Positions 11,566 to 23,395 are shown, counted from the first letter of the stretch. The stretch is DNA of 64,000 nt from Haliclona indistincta (GCA_964017065.1 OZ024783.1:188501-252500), one strand, 5' to 3'. A program made the numbers and translations. Notes: generated by a model not told the origin, from the sequence alone.

Positions 11566-13425
11566 ACCAAAGGTGCAGATGCCTCGGTGGAATGCCACAA
11601 TTTCACATAATTATACAATAAAAAAAGTAATTTAAAATTTTGTCTGACAAATAATTATAGAGAAATGGTATCCAGCTTTTACTAACACCATAAGCAAGTA
11701 CACAGCAGGACTAGCTACAGTAAACTCCACCTATTATACAAGCTATAGCACAATTCCTGTACAGTAAGAACAACACTATATATCCACAAAAACAACTATC
11801 CACCATTCCTCAAACACAGCAACAGCAGATGCATGTATACAGGATTTCTGTACAGCAATCGCAATGCAGTGATTTTGTAATACAAACAGAAGCCAATCAA
11901 TGGTAACCACAATTCAACTGGGCGTGTCTACAGTGTTTAGCACAGCACACGAGCGAGAAAGCTTCCATAGCTTGCTTACACGATTTCTCTGGACCTGCGC
12001 TGCTATCCTGTAGTAAAATTTGAACCTATCAGGTTCTAGGCAGTCAACTGTAGACAGCTTTGCCTTTAGAGAAGTCCAGATTGCCAGAAACGGGCGTCGA
12101 GGTGAGCAAATCACGCCATAGCTCTGGAACTAAGCTTCGTGTAAAGCTCTCACATGATCAAAAGCGAGATAATATCGAGTTCTACTTGCATTGCTAGTTT
12201 CAGAGCTTACCTTTCAGCGTACGCCGCAAAACTGAAGTAACAGACGGAATGAAGCACCTAAGGTGCAGATGCCTCGGTGGAACGACACTATCCACAAAAA
12301 CAATTATCCACCATTCCTCAAACACAGCAACTGCAGACGCATGTATACAGGATTTCTGTACAGCAATCGCAATGCAGTGCTTTTGTAATACAAACAGAAG
12401 CCAATCAATGCTAACCACAATTCAACTGGGTGTGTCTACAGTGTTTAGCACAGCACACGAGCGAGATAGCTTCCATAGCTTCCTTACACGATTTCTCTGG
12501 ACCTGCGCTGCTATCCTGCAGTAAAATTCTAACCTACCAGCTTCCAGGCAGTCAACAGTGGACAGCTTTGCCTTTGGAGAAGTCCAGATTGCCAGCAACG
12601 GTAAACAAAGTAAGCAAACCGCGCCATAACTCTAGAACAAAGCTTTGCATCGAACTTTCGCTAGTTCACAACCGAGATAATATCGAGTTCTACCTGCATT
12701 GCAAGTTTTAGAGCTTACCTTTCAGCGTGCGCCGCAAAAATGGTGTAACAGACAGACAGACAGAATGAATGAACAGATTTCACGAAACCCTCGGCGTGTT
12801 GCACATTGTAGAGTTAGCTCCTTGGTTATAGTTTGCAGAAAGAGCTTTGCAGCTAAAGCCAACCTGCTTGCTATTGAAACTGCACTGCTAACCAGAAGAC
12901 AGCAAAGTGCTGACCACAAGGACAAGGTGTGTCAAGTGGGCGTGACCGTGAACACTGAGTAGGTAGCCATTGATAGGCTTTTTCTTGAGATGTCTATGCA
13001 CCCCCAGAGCTGTCCTGCAGTTTAGATGGAATCTACAAGTACCTAGGTAGTCAACTATGGGCGCTTTTGTCGTCAGAGAGGTCAAAGACGGCCGTCAAGG
13101 TGAGCCAGCCATAACTCGAGAACGAAAGCATTTTAGCACAATCCACGAGTCACATTGCAAGCCATGGTCATGCTTAGCCTGTTCATACCTTAGTTGACGC
13201 GTAGAAGCGATCGCTGATCTCTGTAGCAGAAGAGACAGACAGACAGACAGACCGACCGAACGACAAAGCAAGTACCGTAACCCTCGCGCATGCGCCGAGG
13301 GTTAATGACAGACAACGCGATTACAGTATGCCTAGTGGCTCCGCCCACCGAGGCATAATGACACACACACACACAAACAAACGAACTACTGTATGCCTCG
13401 TGGCTCCGCCCACCGAGGCATAACT
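11566..13425. mobile_element. Composite short-transposon insertion
   Basis: The left end reads GGTGCAGATGCCTCGGTGG and the right end CCGCCCACCGAGGCATA. The inner part is partly duplicated: 11787-12080 resembles 12292-12590. It also contains one reversed copy (about 12760-13310) of the 0.7-kb unit found in tandem at 48.4-50.9 kb, including the palindromic cap at 13278-13304. The matching locus at 23680 lacks all of this (gaacaa joined directly to ctaagccctgag), so it is an insertion. No transposase ORF is visible. Confidence 0.7.
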
Positions 13426-13560
13426 AGGCCCTGAGACATGCTCCCACATCTTTTTTCTACGTGCAGTCCTTGGATGTGATACAAGTTACAACCTCCAGTC
13501 TTTATGGCATTGGGAAGAGAAATTCACTCAAAAAGTTCAAGTCAGATAAATTTTAATTTT

Positions 13561-14886
13561 TGTAAGGCCATGCAAAGTAGATTGTCAGTTTCTCGTCAGC
13601 ACCAAAATGGAAACTGATGGCGGGCGGGAGGTCATTATTCATTATTAAAAAAAAAACTAACAGGTCATTACAAGGGTGATGTACAATTGATCTTTCTTTG
13701 TTCTCACAACTGAGATTGTAGATGGTAGCCTGGTTGTTTGCATAGCTCTGCTGGATGCCTAGCTCCATCAAAGCAGAAAAAGCATTTCGAAGTTGGGTAA
13801 CTTGTGACATTGTGCACTCTGTTTCGGCGTCAGCCTTGCAGCTGTACTACAAATTTGATGTATCGACCGAACGACGCACATATCTCAGCAACGTCGAGTA
13901 GCTCATCTACAACGCTCATCGAATCTTTAGAGAGCCCAACAAACACTTTCTGAAGTGAAGAACGAAGGATCAGTTTGTCAACTTGCAGCCTAGTTCGTCC
14001 TGCTATGATGTTCTCAAACAATTCCAGAAAATTGATGCTGTCTGAGACTTGAATGACTGTCCATGTTACGATACAACGGCTGTGGGTGAGCACAGTTAGG
14101 TTCGCCAACGGCCAGAGGAGGTTGGCCACGCGTCATCGATCATCATTTTACGTATGCAATGCGTAGGCCGAGTTCATGTGACCGCATGAATAACTTAATT
14201 TAATAGACTTTTTGGAACCTTTTGGAACCTCATGAATTTATTCATATTATATGAATTTGCTGATTTGCAACTAGCTGGAGGCGCAGGACAGAGCGAAAGT
14301 GTTTGCAAGCGTTCAAGAAGTTGTTAACCGACCAAATGAAGGCCTTATTTCAGGAGGCGTGGCCGTTTTGGTTGCCACACTGTGAAACATTGGAAAGAAG
14401 CAGAAGATGGTCTACGGTGACCATGAGCGCCGAAGGAACGCTGTGAGCAGCTGAAACAGCATTGGAGCTTGCCAACATTATTGTAGGACCGCTTATAACA
14501 GTCGTACAGCATACTGAGCACAGCCTACCGCCAGTCAAGGCTACAGCATTCAATCACTGCTAGCAGCAGTTCTACATCACTCGTGGACAGCCTCGTGTAC
14601 ATTTGGTCTCCATTCGCACAGCACTGATTGTAGCAGGACTGTCAGCAGCTCTGCTGCAGCATCGGTGGGCGGGGCTCTTTGCTATTTCAATGTCATGTGA
14701 TCGTGCGTGTAAGTATGACGCGTGGCCAACCTCCTCTGGCCAACGGCATGGCTGCACGTGTCACGTGATAAACATGGGCGGAGACTGTTATTTAATCATT
14801 TAATCAATAATGACCCAGTATGCGGGTTCGATGCGTCACATGCGGGCGGCGACGAGAAACTTACAATCTACTTTGCATGGCCTAAA
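13561..14886. mobile_element. 1.3-kb inverted-repeat element inside the broken gene
   Basis: The left arm (13566-13597) and right arm (14851-14882) are inverted copies, GGCCATGCAAAGTAGATTGT... and ...ACAATCTACTTTGCATGGCC. Outside it, the split gene sequence continues (KKFKSDK before; SASSEDV after), as in the uninterrupted relative at 23.8 kb. The minus strand of the interior has two open frames (13553-13810 and 13830-14129) without recognisable domains. A second element is nested at 14113-14738. Confidence 0.65.
14113..14738. mobile_element. 626-bp Mutator-like short element with 9-bp target duplication
   Basis: Terminal inverted repeats are AGAGGAGGTTGGCCACGCGT... and ...ACGCGTGGCCAACCTCCTCT. 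It is flanked by GCCAACGGC on both sides (14104-14112 and 14739-14747). A 9-bp duplication is typical of Mutator-like elements. A second copy, about 95% similar by eye, is at 45817-46473. The interior has no transposase. Confidence 0.8.
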
Positions 14887-15360
14887 CAAGCCACAGCATT
14901 TGATGTACAATCAGCTTCCTCTGAAGATGTCATTGCTGCAGGGCAACAACGTTGGTCAGCATTTACAATGGGAAAAACGGGGAAGACATTGATTCCTATG
15001 CTAAAAGCAATTCTGTCATAAGATCAGACTTATCAGATCGCATCAGACTTTACCACCCACATCAGCGGCAGCGCAATATCACAGCCTCCGTGTATACCTT
15101 CAGGTACAGCAGTGTCTCCGGGGGGGAAAGAAAGCGAAGAACGACTTATCCCAATACTCACTGACTTGCCTCCAACACCAGGAGAACTACTAGACTTGTA
15201 ATCAGGTGTAATTTCCAGACTGATTGTAGCAGCATGAGGTGTAGCATAATATAATGTTCTCTCCTGCATGTGGCAGCTGCAAGGGATCTGGTTGCACAAA
15301 CTCAGACCAGATGGAGTACGATGACGAAGTTGATGATGATGATGAAGATACTATGCATTG

Positions 15361-16984
15361 AACAGATTGACAGAGAATATTATACTTTTTTTCAATAATA
15401 ATAATTCAGTATCAAAAAATACTTTTTACTAGACCTTTGAATGTTTAAAAGTTCTAGGAGGCTAGCTTAGTTATGAAAAAAAAACCGGAATTATTATAGA
15501 CTACAGTGTCCCACACGAAGACGCTTGAAAACACTGTTTTGAACACTTGGCTCATTTTCTCCAAACTCAGTGATCCCATGCACATATGCATATACCATCA
15601 TGATGTTCTATCCTTTGTGAGTCCATTGCACCATATGGCTTCTCGTCACATGCTTGTCACGTGCTGCACAATGGCGGTATAGTCAACCATATAGAATACA
15701 ACGTAAGGCACAGGATCTCTGTAATGGCTAGTAGTTAAGAGCTGCTAAAGCTGCAATGGAACTAACCTTGGATGTGAATCTACGAGCGGCTTGAGAAGTC
15801 GCCGTCAACTATACTTTGGTAATAGGAACCTGAAAATAGCGTTTATGACATGCCCCGACGTTAGGCACAGGATCTCCAGAGTCTCTGTTAGTTAAGATAC
15901 AATACTTGCTTACTGCAAAGGTTAAGCATAGTGCTTCAAGAGCGTTCTCGCTTGGTGCGTCTCACTCTATCAGTACACCAACAAACGAAGCGCTGTCTCG
16001 TGACAGAGCTGCTTTTTGACGGCCATCTTGCTGTCTAGTGACGTTTTTATGGGCTCTGCCTTATAAAATGACGACACGAATAATAACAATAACCTTGTGA
16101 CGCCACAGTTGTTGTTTATTAAAAGTGTTCTTTTTGAGGCAGAAACCTGTACTATACATCAAAGAGAATTATTCACAACATACCAAAAATAATTGCAAGG
16201 AATCTCTGACACCCTCTTACACTGTAGACATTGTTCCATATTAGTATAACCACTCATTACCACAACTACCACAACAATCACTCATTACCACAACAATGGA
16301 TGCTCTAATGTGGTTTGAGTGAACACATGCTCACTTAATCAAACTAATCACGTAATTTTCCCTTGGTAATCTTGGACAGACCAATCAAATTCAGTTTTGG
16401 TCACTTGTATCAAGAGTACAAGCAATTGCCGTACGCTTACATGATTGGTCAACGTCATACCTCCGATCTTCACATTCTATGCAAGATCTTCAAAGACCAC
16501 TGTACAGACAGGTTTTTCACGATTACTAAAATAATCGTACATAAAAAAAATCATACATAAAAGTGGAAAATATGTTTTACTTTTAATACTTTTCATAATA
16601 AGTTCATAATAGGTACACCCCTCAAATTTCAAAGACTGGTCGTCACTATAATTATTACAAGAACACTAATGATCCCTGCAGCTGCAAATATGTTTATGAG
16701 AGTCACTCTTTCTTATCTATTCCCTTATGTCACAAGTGACAATGTACATGCAGTGACCTTGTAATGTAAACAGTTATGCCAACCAACTACTCAGACAGTG
16801 GATCTGCGCTGGAGAGCAGTTTGCTTGTGATAACGCACTAGAACCAAGGGCGTATAGAACTAGAGCATACATGTATGCTATCAGAGTCACGTGATAACGA
16901 TTGCGTAATACCGAGACTGAGCCAAGGCTAACCACACTATCAAGCATGAACGCATTGACTATGACAACCAACTTGCAAACTGCA
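15361..16984. other. Intergenic, no gene seen
   Basis: The segment 15690-15910 contains two copies of ggcacaggatctc. The segment 16370-16560 repeats 8890-9060, and 16620-16760 repeats part of 6540-6900. No ORF has coding character. Confidence 0.5.
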
Positions 16985-17135
16985 GTACAGCGGTTTCACT
17001 ACTTCTTGCAATCTCAACCGTAGAGCGTAAACCGTGTTCAATCTAAATCACGCAATGTAATAAACCTTCCAAATAAGGCACGGATCACGCTTTACGCTTT
17101 TGTGGCTTTTGCAAGGAGAAGTGAAACCGCTGTAC
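16985..17135. mobile_element. 151-bp palindromic short element
   Basis: Ends are GTACAGCGGTTTCACT and AGTGAAACCGCTGTAC, and inner parts also pair (CTTCTTGCAA with TTGCAAGGAG). The TACAGCGG end with TA outside fits the Tc1/mariner style of short element. Confidence 0.75.
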
Positions 17136-18451
17136 ATATTATTGTGTATAATTATCTCTCTGCTGCTGATTATTGATCAACGGACACATGTCATTAAACA
17201 CACATTGCATGCACTCTGATTCACATTGTATTATAATTTACAATGATACAAAAGTAGAGATGTGTTAGTGTGCAACATATCTCCTGTAGAAAAGTGCTTG
17301 AGATATAAACACGAAAAACACATAATTATCATGTTTCTCTTTATGACAGTGGTATATAGTACTGGTATACAAGGTCACTTGAAGAATCTCATGCTAATAC
17401 TGGATGATGCAGTAGACTATCAATCAATGAGCTCAATAAATTCAATTTTCGTGATATGATCTAACCAAGATCATGATGAGATCATGACGTCCCTCCCTAG
17501 TCTGGATCATCCTCCCTCAACTAGCTCTCCTCCATATAGTCCTCCATATAATTATAGCTCTCCTCCATATAGTCATCTATAGTATAGTATACATATGAAC
17601 ACACATTTTTAAAGAGCATCCTCAATCACCTTAACAACCATATTGTTTCAGCCAACACCTTTGAAACCTGGTCAGGAAGAGCATCCAGCTGTGATCACAG
17701 CAGGAGCCATGAACATGTGCCCACATGGACCTCCTATTGTACTGACATGCCAGTGAACTTTGCTCAGTCTCTAATAAAAGACCAGGTTACTGGTACAGTG
17801 AAACCTATCTTTGGGACCACTTGTGTAATAAGCTAAGACTACCTCTATAATTATTAAGGCCACAATTTTTGATTATTTTTTACATATATACAAGATGGAG
17901 TACTAACAGGCAGCAGGCCAGCACGGTTCCTTTGCGCGCTTGCCGTGGCAGGCTACTTTCTACTTTCAAGCGATAGAATAACATTGCAAGACAAGCAAAC
18001 ATTTCTGCCACAATCTCAGGCAAGAAACGCAAGAAAGAGGCGAAGCCTGAGTTAGCAAGCAGGCATGACTGCCACGGCAACTGATCCAGTTTTGCTGCTG
18101 TTTTGTATCAGCCACGCTACTATTGATTGGACTTTTCGATCAAGGCCGTTATCCAGTATTGTTTGCTACCATAATGTAGTTGCACCTCGACACCGCAGAA
18201 ACGGCCTTGCCACTGTGAGCAAAACTCGCTCGGTGGCTGTTCGAGAGATAGAAACGCGCGTTTTCAAGCTCTATTAACGCCATTATCAGCAATATACTTT
18301 CGCTTGTGTGCACAAAGTACCTAGCTAAGCACGCAAAAAGACGATGCCTTGTGTTTGCCAGCAGCATAATACACGGTCAATGTGGTGGCGTCGACTGGGT
18401 CATGCATGTCCGGTGTTGAATACGGGCGCGCGCGGAAAAACGATAAAAATG
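17136..18451. other. Duplicated spacer and upstream region of copy 5
   Basis: 17140-17500 repeats the spacer block of 7600-7960. 17650-17800 is a SINE-body fragment. 17900-18420 resembles 4190-4560 (tactttctact, gcgatagaat, cgcacgcaaaaagacg, cgggcgcgcgcggaaaaa), with an insertion at about 18130-18280. No coding sequence is supported. Confidence 0.5.
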
Positions 18452-18460
18452 TATAAAAAG
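18452..18460 (+). promoter_or_regulatory. TATA box of stefin-like copy 5
   Basis: TATAAAAAG lies 115 nt before the ATG at 18567 and follows the conserved cgggcgcgcgcggaaaaac block. Confidence 0.55.
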
Positions 18461-18566
18461 CAGCAACAAAAGGGATAACTATTAGTTCACTGCAATCAAA
18501 CTAGAAGTACTGCTTCCACTTCTACATTGCCGACGAGCAGCAACAACACCAGCATCCACTATAAAA

Positions 18567-19072
18567 ATGTCTAGCAATAACGGGTGTGTTCATGAGCTAG
18601 ACAGGAGTCCACAGAGGCGAGTGAGCTGCGATTCAGTGCCATCTTGTGCTGCGGAGCAAGCTACACCAGTCGAGCAGAAGACCGAGGAAGTAGTGCGGGC
18701 TCTACTGGAGCAAGCTCTCTGTGTTCTAGGAACAAAATTTCCGCGAGACGACTTTACACTATTGGAGTATGTGATCAGAACTCAAAGATGCTATAACACT
18801 AAGGTAGAGCCGAGAGATCTCAGTATTATTACTGTTAAAATCTAATGCATGCAAAATGTACTATAAGAGCGACATATTGATAACTAGTGAGCCGTCAGAC
18901 TAGTTAACCATCACTATTATCATTGCAGGTATGTATCAGTGACTCGGATAAGAAGTACATCTACTTGAGATTTCAAAGTGAGCTCCAAAACAGCAATAAA
19001 GTCAAGCAATCAACAATCAAGATTATAGATGAGATGAAATATAATCACATCAAAGCAGACACAAAAGGATAA
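18567..19072 (+). CDS. Divergent stefin-like protein, copy 5 (subtype B)
   Basis: Exons 18567-18803 and 18929-19072 (125-nt intron, phase 0) predict 126 residues. The leader is NGCVHELDRSPQRRVSCDS then VPSCAA. The helix is EEVVRALLEQALCVLGTK; the five residues that follow LET in copies 1, 4 and 6 are deleted, so GTKFPRDDF comes at once. TLLEYVIRTQRCYNTK precedes the intron. Exon 2 is V-C-I-S-D-S-D-K-K-Y-I-Y-L-R-F-Q-S-E-L, and the tail is ADTKG. It is nearly identical to copy 3 over exon 2 and the 3' flank. Family reasoning is as for copy 1: a stefin-type fold without the VVAG loop, role unproven. Confidence 0.65.
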
Positions 19073-19640
19073 TTCACCGCAATCGAACTCAGTAACATAA
19101 CCACTTTATTGTATTAAAATCACATGTTACAATACACTGCATTATTTTATCAAGATTATATACTCTTTATTTTATTATAAATATATTATATCCCCTATAT
19201 TATTCAGCTATTATGAAACCTTCCAATCGATTCATTGTATGTGCCACTGGGTTACGTAACTGACATAAAGTATTGCTCATTGTGCTGCTGTTAAGAGTAT
19301 TAGTAAAGTACTGCTGCAATCAACCATAATAGTAAAGATGTATAGGGCCACTAGCTGCTAGCACTGAGCTGAGAAACAGATTACTGGCTTCATCCTTGAG
19401 AGGAAATCAATCCCAAAAGGATACTGATGATACCGTTTCTTGTACCACAAACAGGATGTGACTGACCAGCTCACCCACCAGTTAGCTATCATTAATATAG
19501 TAACTTGACCACATCTCTGAATCACAGAGCTGCAAGAACAGGCTGGGATATGGACAGACCATCAAGAAGCTACCGCACTTACGTGGAGAGAGGGAGAGAG
19601 AGTGGAGAGCTCCACTATGCTGTTATGCGACAATCAGGCA

Positions 19641-19735
19641 TAGACAACTGAGTACCACCGCTTGATATTACGATAAGCTCCAGGACACAGAGTCAATCAA
19701 TCAATAACTAGTATGTCACTGGAAGACTTACCAAT
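19641..19735 (+). pseudogene. Stray second-exon relic, subtype A
   Basis: This matches the relics at 5785 and 10685 (gagtaccaccgcttgatatt), with further decay (CGATAAGCTCC). Confidence 0.45.
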
Positions 19736-21847
19736 TCAAATAAATTATAATTATTGTTGAACTAAGTATAATAAAGATGTGTTAGTGAGCACTATATCTC
19801 CTGTAGCTAGAGAAAAGTGGTTGAGATATAAACGTGAAAAATATATAATAGTGCATGTTTCTCTTTACGGCAGTACTGGTCTACACAGTAGTATAGTACT
19901 GGTATACAATCTCGTGCTAATACTGAATGGTGCAGTAGACTAAACAAATGAGCTCAAGAAATTCGATCCGTGTGTGACATGATCTAACGACGTCTCCTGA
20001 TGTCATCCTTGATCCCTCTGATATCCTCTATTATGGTATATAGTATACATAAGAACACATCCTTTTGTGATATGGTTCAATTTTTGTAATTATATGGTCT
20101 AATGACTTCTTCCTTCCTGATGTCATCCTCCAATAGCCAGCCACTGCAATGCCTTTGTAGTAGTGTTGTAAATGTTAACAAGTCAATAACTAAAACTAAA
20201 ACCTAAGGGTCAAATCATTATTGTTAACAATAACAAACTATAACTAATATACCAGACTGAACTTTTAGAATTAATAACTAAAACTAAAATTAGACCAACA
20301 TTTATTTATTGTAAAGTGGTTAAAATGGCAACACCAATCATGTGAGACACGATTGATAGCATCTTTTTCATGTGATTGCTGTAATACAACATGTTTCAAG
20401 ACCTTATCACAGCTAGGAAGGCAATTCTGTTCGTATTCTTTTAAAAGCAGCACGGCTCACTAATACTAATAGCACGCTATTAACAATAACAACAATTCAC
20501 AATAACTAAAACTAAATGTGCTGAATTTTCTGAAATGTGCTGTAACCGTTGTTTGTATCCAGGCAGCATGTATGCCTATGCAACAAGGGGTGTGTGGCTG
20601 TGGGTGAAGGCGAGTATGTTTACAGCAAGGCTGTTGTTAGAATGTTAACAAGAGCAAAGATCAGTGTGCGCCGTTAGACTAAACTCTGCCTGTATAGTTA
20701 GTGAGTTTAACCTCTGATTCATTTCTTAAAAGTTACGCTCAAGCAGAACTGCAGAAGTCTCAGGCTGAGCTGCCTGACACCAGCTATGAACGCGTCTCAC
20801 ACTCCACTACCGCTCTCCACTCTTTGCGTGCAGCAGTACACAAGCTGAACAAGTCAAAGAAGTGTCCTTTTTCTTTCAAGTCGAAATATGTCTGTTTTCT
20901 TTACTCTGACGTTCCATTCCATATTCGTTCCGTGTTTTACACATTAATCAGGAAGTGGTAACTATATGTCTGTCTGTCTGTCTGACCAGAGTCTGAAACA
21001 AGTTATAGTTACAAGCATTGCTTTCTTTCTAGTGCACATTGTATGTACATATAGCTCTGGTGCTGATGGACGCATGTCATTAAACACACACATGCGGCAT
21101 GCACTCTGATTCAAATATAATTATTATTGAACTAATGATGCAACAGTAGAGATGTGTTAGTGTGCGCTATATCTCCTGTAGCTAGAGAAAAGTGCTTGAG
21201 ATATAAACGTGAAAAATATATAATTATCGTGTTTCTCTTTATGACATGCAGTATACTGGTATACAAGGTCACTTGAAGAATCTCATGCTAATGCTGAATG
21301 GTGCAGTAGACTATAAACCAATGAGCTCAAGAAATTAAACTTTTGTGATATGATCCAACTAAAATCATGAGACTCCAGTCCCTAGTCCTGATGTTATCCT
21401 CTCTTTTCCTTCCTCAGCTCTCTTCCATAGTACAGTATACACAAGAACACTACTGAGCACCTTTGATCACCTTAACAACAAGGCAGCCTCATCTTTTACT
21501 AACCGGCACTATAATTAATATACCACAGCTAGAATACGAACACTATAGCACAAAATGAGTATGCTGTACTCTGTCTCTAGCTCTCATCGTCATTTCATGT
21601 CAGCTGTGTACTGATTTAAGAAAGTTATATATTTGCAGTGGTTCAGTCGACCAAAATTGCAACTTGAATCTCTGACGCCCTCTTACACTGTGGGCATTGT
21701 TCCATATTAGTATAATAACTCATTACCACAACTATCAACTACCCTTTTCCCGAGCCTTTACTCTTCCTGCCCTAGCGGGATTGCAAGCCCACAGGTATGC
21801 GTGTGGCTGCGGCCTTCATAATGCCCCGCCCACCGTGCTCGGTTCGT
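19736..21847. other. Spacer with two repeated blocks; a possible orphan exon
   Basis: 19740-20130 and 20950-21450 are two copies of the unit-end block. Between them, 20560-20950 looks unique in this window. An open frame at 20701-20961 (GTG-opened; contains SYAQAELQKSQAELPDTSYE) has some coding look but no homology I recognise and no clear splice sites. I leave it uncalled. Confidence 0.4.
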
Positions 21848-21925
21848 ACATAAAAGCGTAGTTCTTCGCTTCTACTGCTACATTGTAACTTGAGCAACAG
21901 CACCAGTAGAGAACTTGACATCAAA

Positions 21926-22446
21926 ATGTCTAAATCGTTGAGCAAGAACGGCTGTGTTCATGAGCTAGATATGACTCGACAGAGACGAGTGAGCTGCGAC
22001 TCAGCGCCATCTTGTGCTGCTACACCAGTCGAGCAGCAGGCCAAGGAAGTCGTGTGGGCTCTACTGGAGCAAGCTTTCTGTGTTCTAGAGACTAGACAAG
22101 GAACAAAATTACCGCTAGATAGCTTAACACTATTGGAGTATGTCAACTGTGCAAGATGCTATCACACTAAGGTATAGCCGAGTGATAGATCCTAGTATAA
22201 CAGTTAAAATCTTAATCTGATGCATTGAAAATGTACTATATATTGTGCCGTCAGACTCACTAGTATGTTATGTGACCATCACTATTATCATCGCAGGTAC
22301 TGTGTATCGGTGCGGACTCAGATAAGAAGTACATCTACTTGAAATTTCAAAGTGAGCTCCAGAACAGCACCAAAGTCAAGCGATCAACAATCAAGATTAT
22401 AGATGAGATGAAATATAATCACATCAAAGCAGACACAAAAGGATAA
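21926..22446 (+). CDS. Divergent stefin-like protein, copy 6 (subtype B)
   Basis: Exons 21926-22171 and 22297-22446 (125-nt intron, phase 0) predict 131 residues. The ATG at 21926 aligns with other copies; an open frame extends 12 codons further but only to a TTG. The leader is KNGCVHELDMTRQRRVSCDS, then APSCAA. The helix is KEVVWALLEQAFCVLETR, then LPLDSLTLLEYVNCARCYHTK at the intron. Exon 2 starts V-L-C-I-G-A-D-S-D-K-K-Y-I-Y-L-K-F. A CATAAAAG at 21849-21856 may replace the TATA box. The coding frame is intact, so selection or recent origin is likely. Confidence 0.65.
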
Positions 22447-22964
22447 TTCACCGCAATCAAACTCAGTAACATAACCACTTTATTGTATCAAAAATCACAT
22501 GTTACAATACACAGTATTATAAATATATCCCATATCATATTATGAAACTTTCTAATCGACGTTAAAATTCATAGCATGCACCGCATGATGGGTTATGTAA
22601 CTGACATAAAGTATTGCTCCTTGTGCTGCTGTTAAGAGTATTAGTAATGTACTGCTGCAATCAACCATAATAGTAAAGATGTATAGGGCTATACTAGCTG
22701 CTAGCTGCTGAGAAACAGATAACTGGCTTCATCCTTGAGAGGAAAGCAATTCCTACTTGATACTGTTTCTTGTACCACAAACAGGATGTGACTGACCAGC
22801 TCACCCACCAGTTAGCTATCATTATTATAGTAACTTGAGCACATGCCTGAATCACAGAACTGCAACTAGAACAGGGATATGGACAGACCATCAGAAGCTA
22901 CCGCACGTAAGTAGAGAGAGAGAGAGCTTCACTATGCTGTTATGCTACATGTACGATCAGGCAT

Positions 22965-23060
22965 AGACAAGTACCACCGCTTAATATTTCGATGTGAGCT
23001 AGCTCGAAGACACAAGATGAGTCAATCAATCAATAACCAGTATGTCACTAGAAGACTTAC
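22965..23060 (+). pseudogene. Stray second-exon relic, subtype A, in a longer open frame
   Basis: DKYHRLIFRCEL (from about 22966) matches DRYHCLRFRCEL of copy 1. Unlike other relics it sits in a 96-codon open frame that begins with an ATG at 22942 and runs to 23232. It could be an alternative last exon or chance openness. No first exon with a compatible donor is adjacent. Confidence 0.4.
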
Positions 23061-23227
23061 TAGTTATTTAGAAGACAACTCAAAAAATTATTCCTTAAAA
23101 TATCAAAGTACAACTCAATACTCAATATGGGCTGAGGAATCCATATCCGGTGTTGTTAAGAGAGGTACCGCACTACACACTCAGACTACACTGCTGGATG
23201 CATTGATGGGAATGAACATACCGTATA

Positions 23228-23395
23228 ACTAGAAATTTGCTGGACTAAATTTTTGACGTATTTGATGAATCGTCAAGCATTCGCTAAAATAAAATCCAAA
23301 ATCTGCTTTTCTATTACAGTAATAATGTGAGCCAGGCGCTGAGCACCAAAATTAAATTCGCCAAAGCGCAAAATCTGCGTCATTTAGCTATGCTG
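23228..23395. mobile_element. Second copy of the 174-bp inverted-repeat element, decayed
   Basis: This matches 11011-11184 (ctagaaattt, gcgtatttga-like, caaagcgcaaaatctg), but the right terminal repeat is deleted before agctatgctgcatca. Confidence 0.55.

Larger units (their letters stand above)
13431..15360 (+). pseudogene. Broken transposon-like gene with Cys-rich tail (copy 1)
   Basis: Pieces in several frames give a recognisable order: LYGIGKRNSLKKFKSDK (about 13500), FDVQSASSEDVIAAGQQ (14900), LVSIYNGKNGEDIDS (14952), LPPTSAAAQYHSLRVYLQVQ (15050-15110), EERLIPILTDLPPTPGELL (15138-15200) and SPACGSCKGSGCTN (15263-15305), then an acidic end with a stop at 15357. This layout is that of a widely repeated family of long invertebrate proteins ending in a Cys-rich tail, which I know by pattern, not by name. 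Frameshifts, stops and a 1.3-kb insertion make this copy dead. A second relic lies at 23676. Confidence 0.65.
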
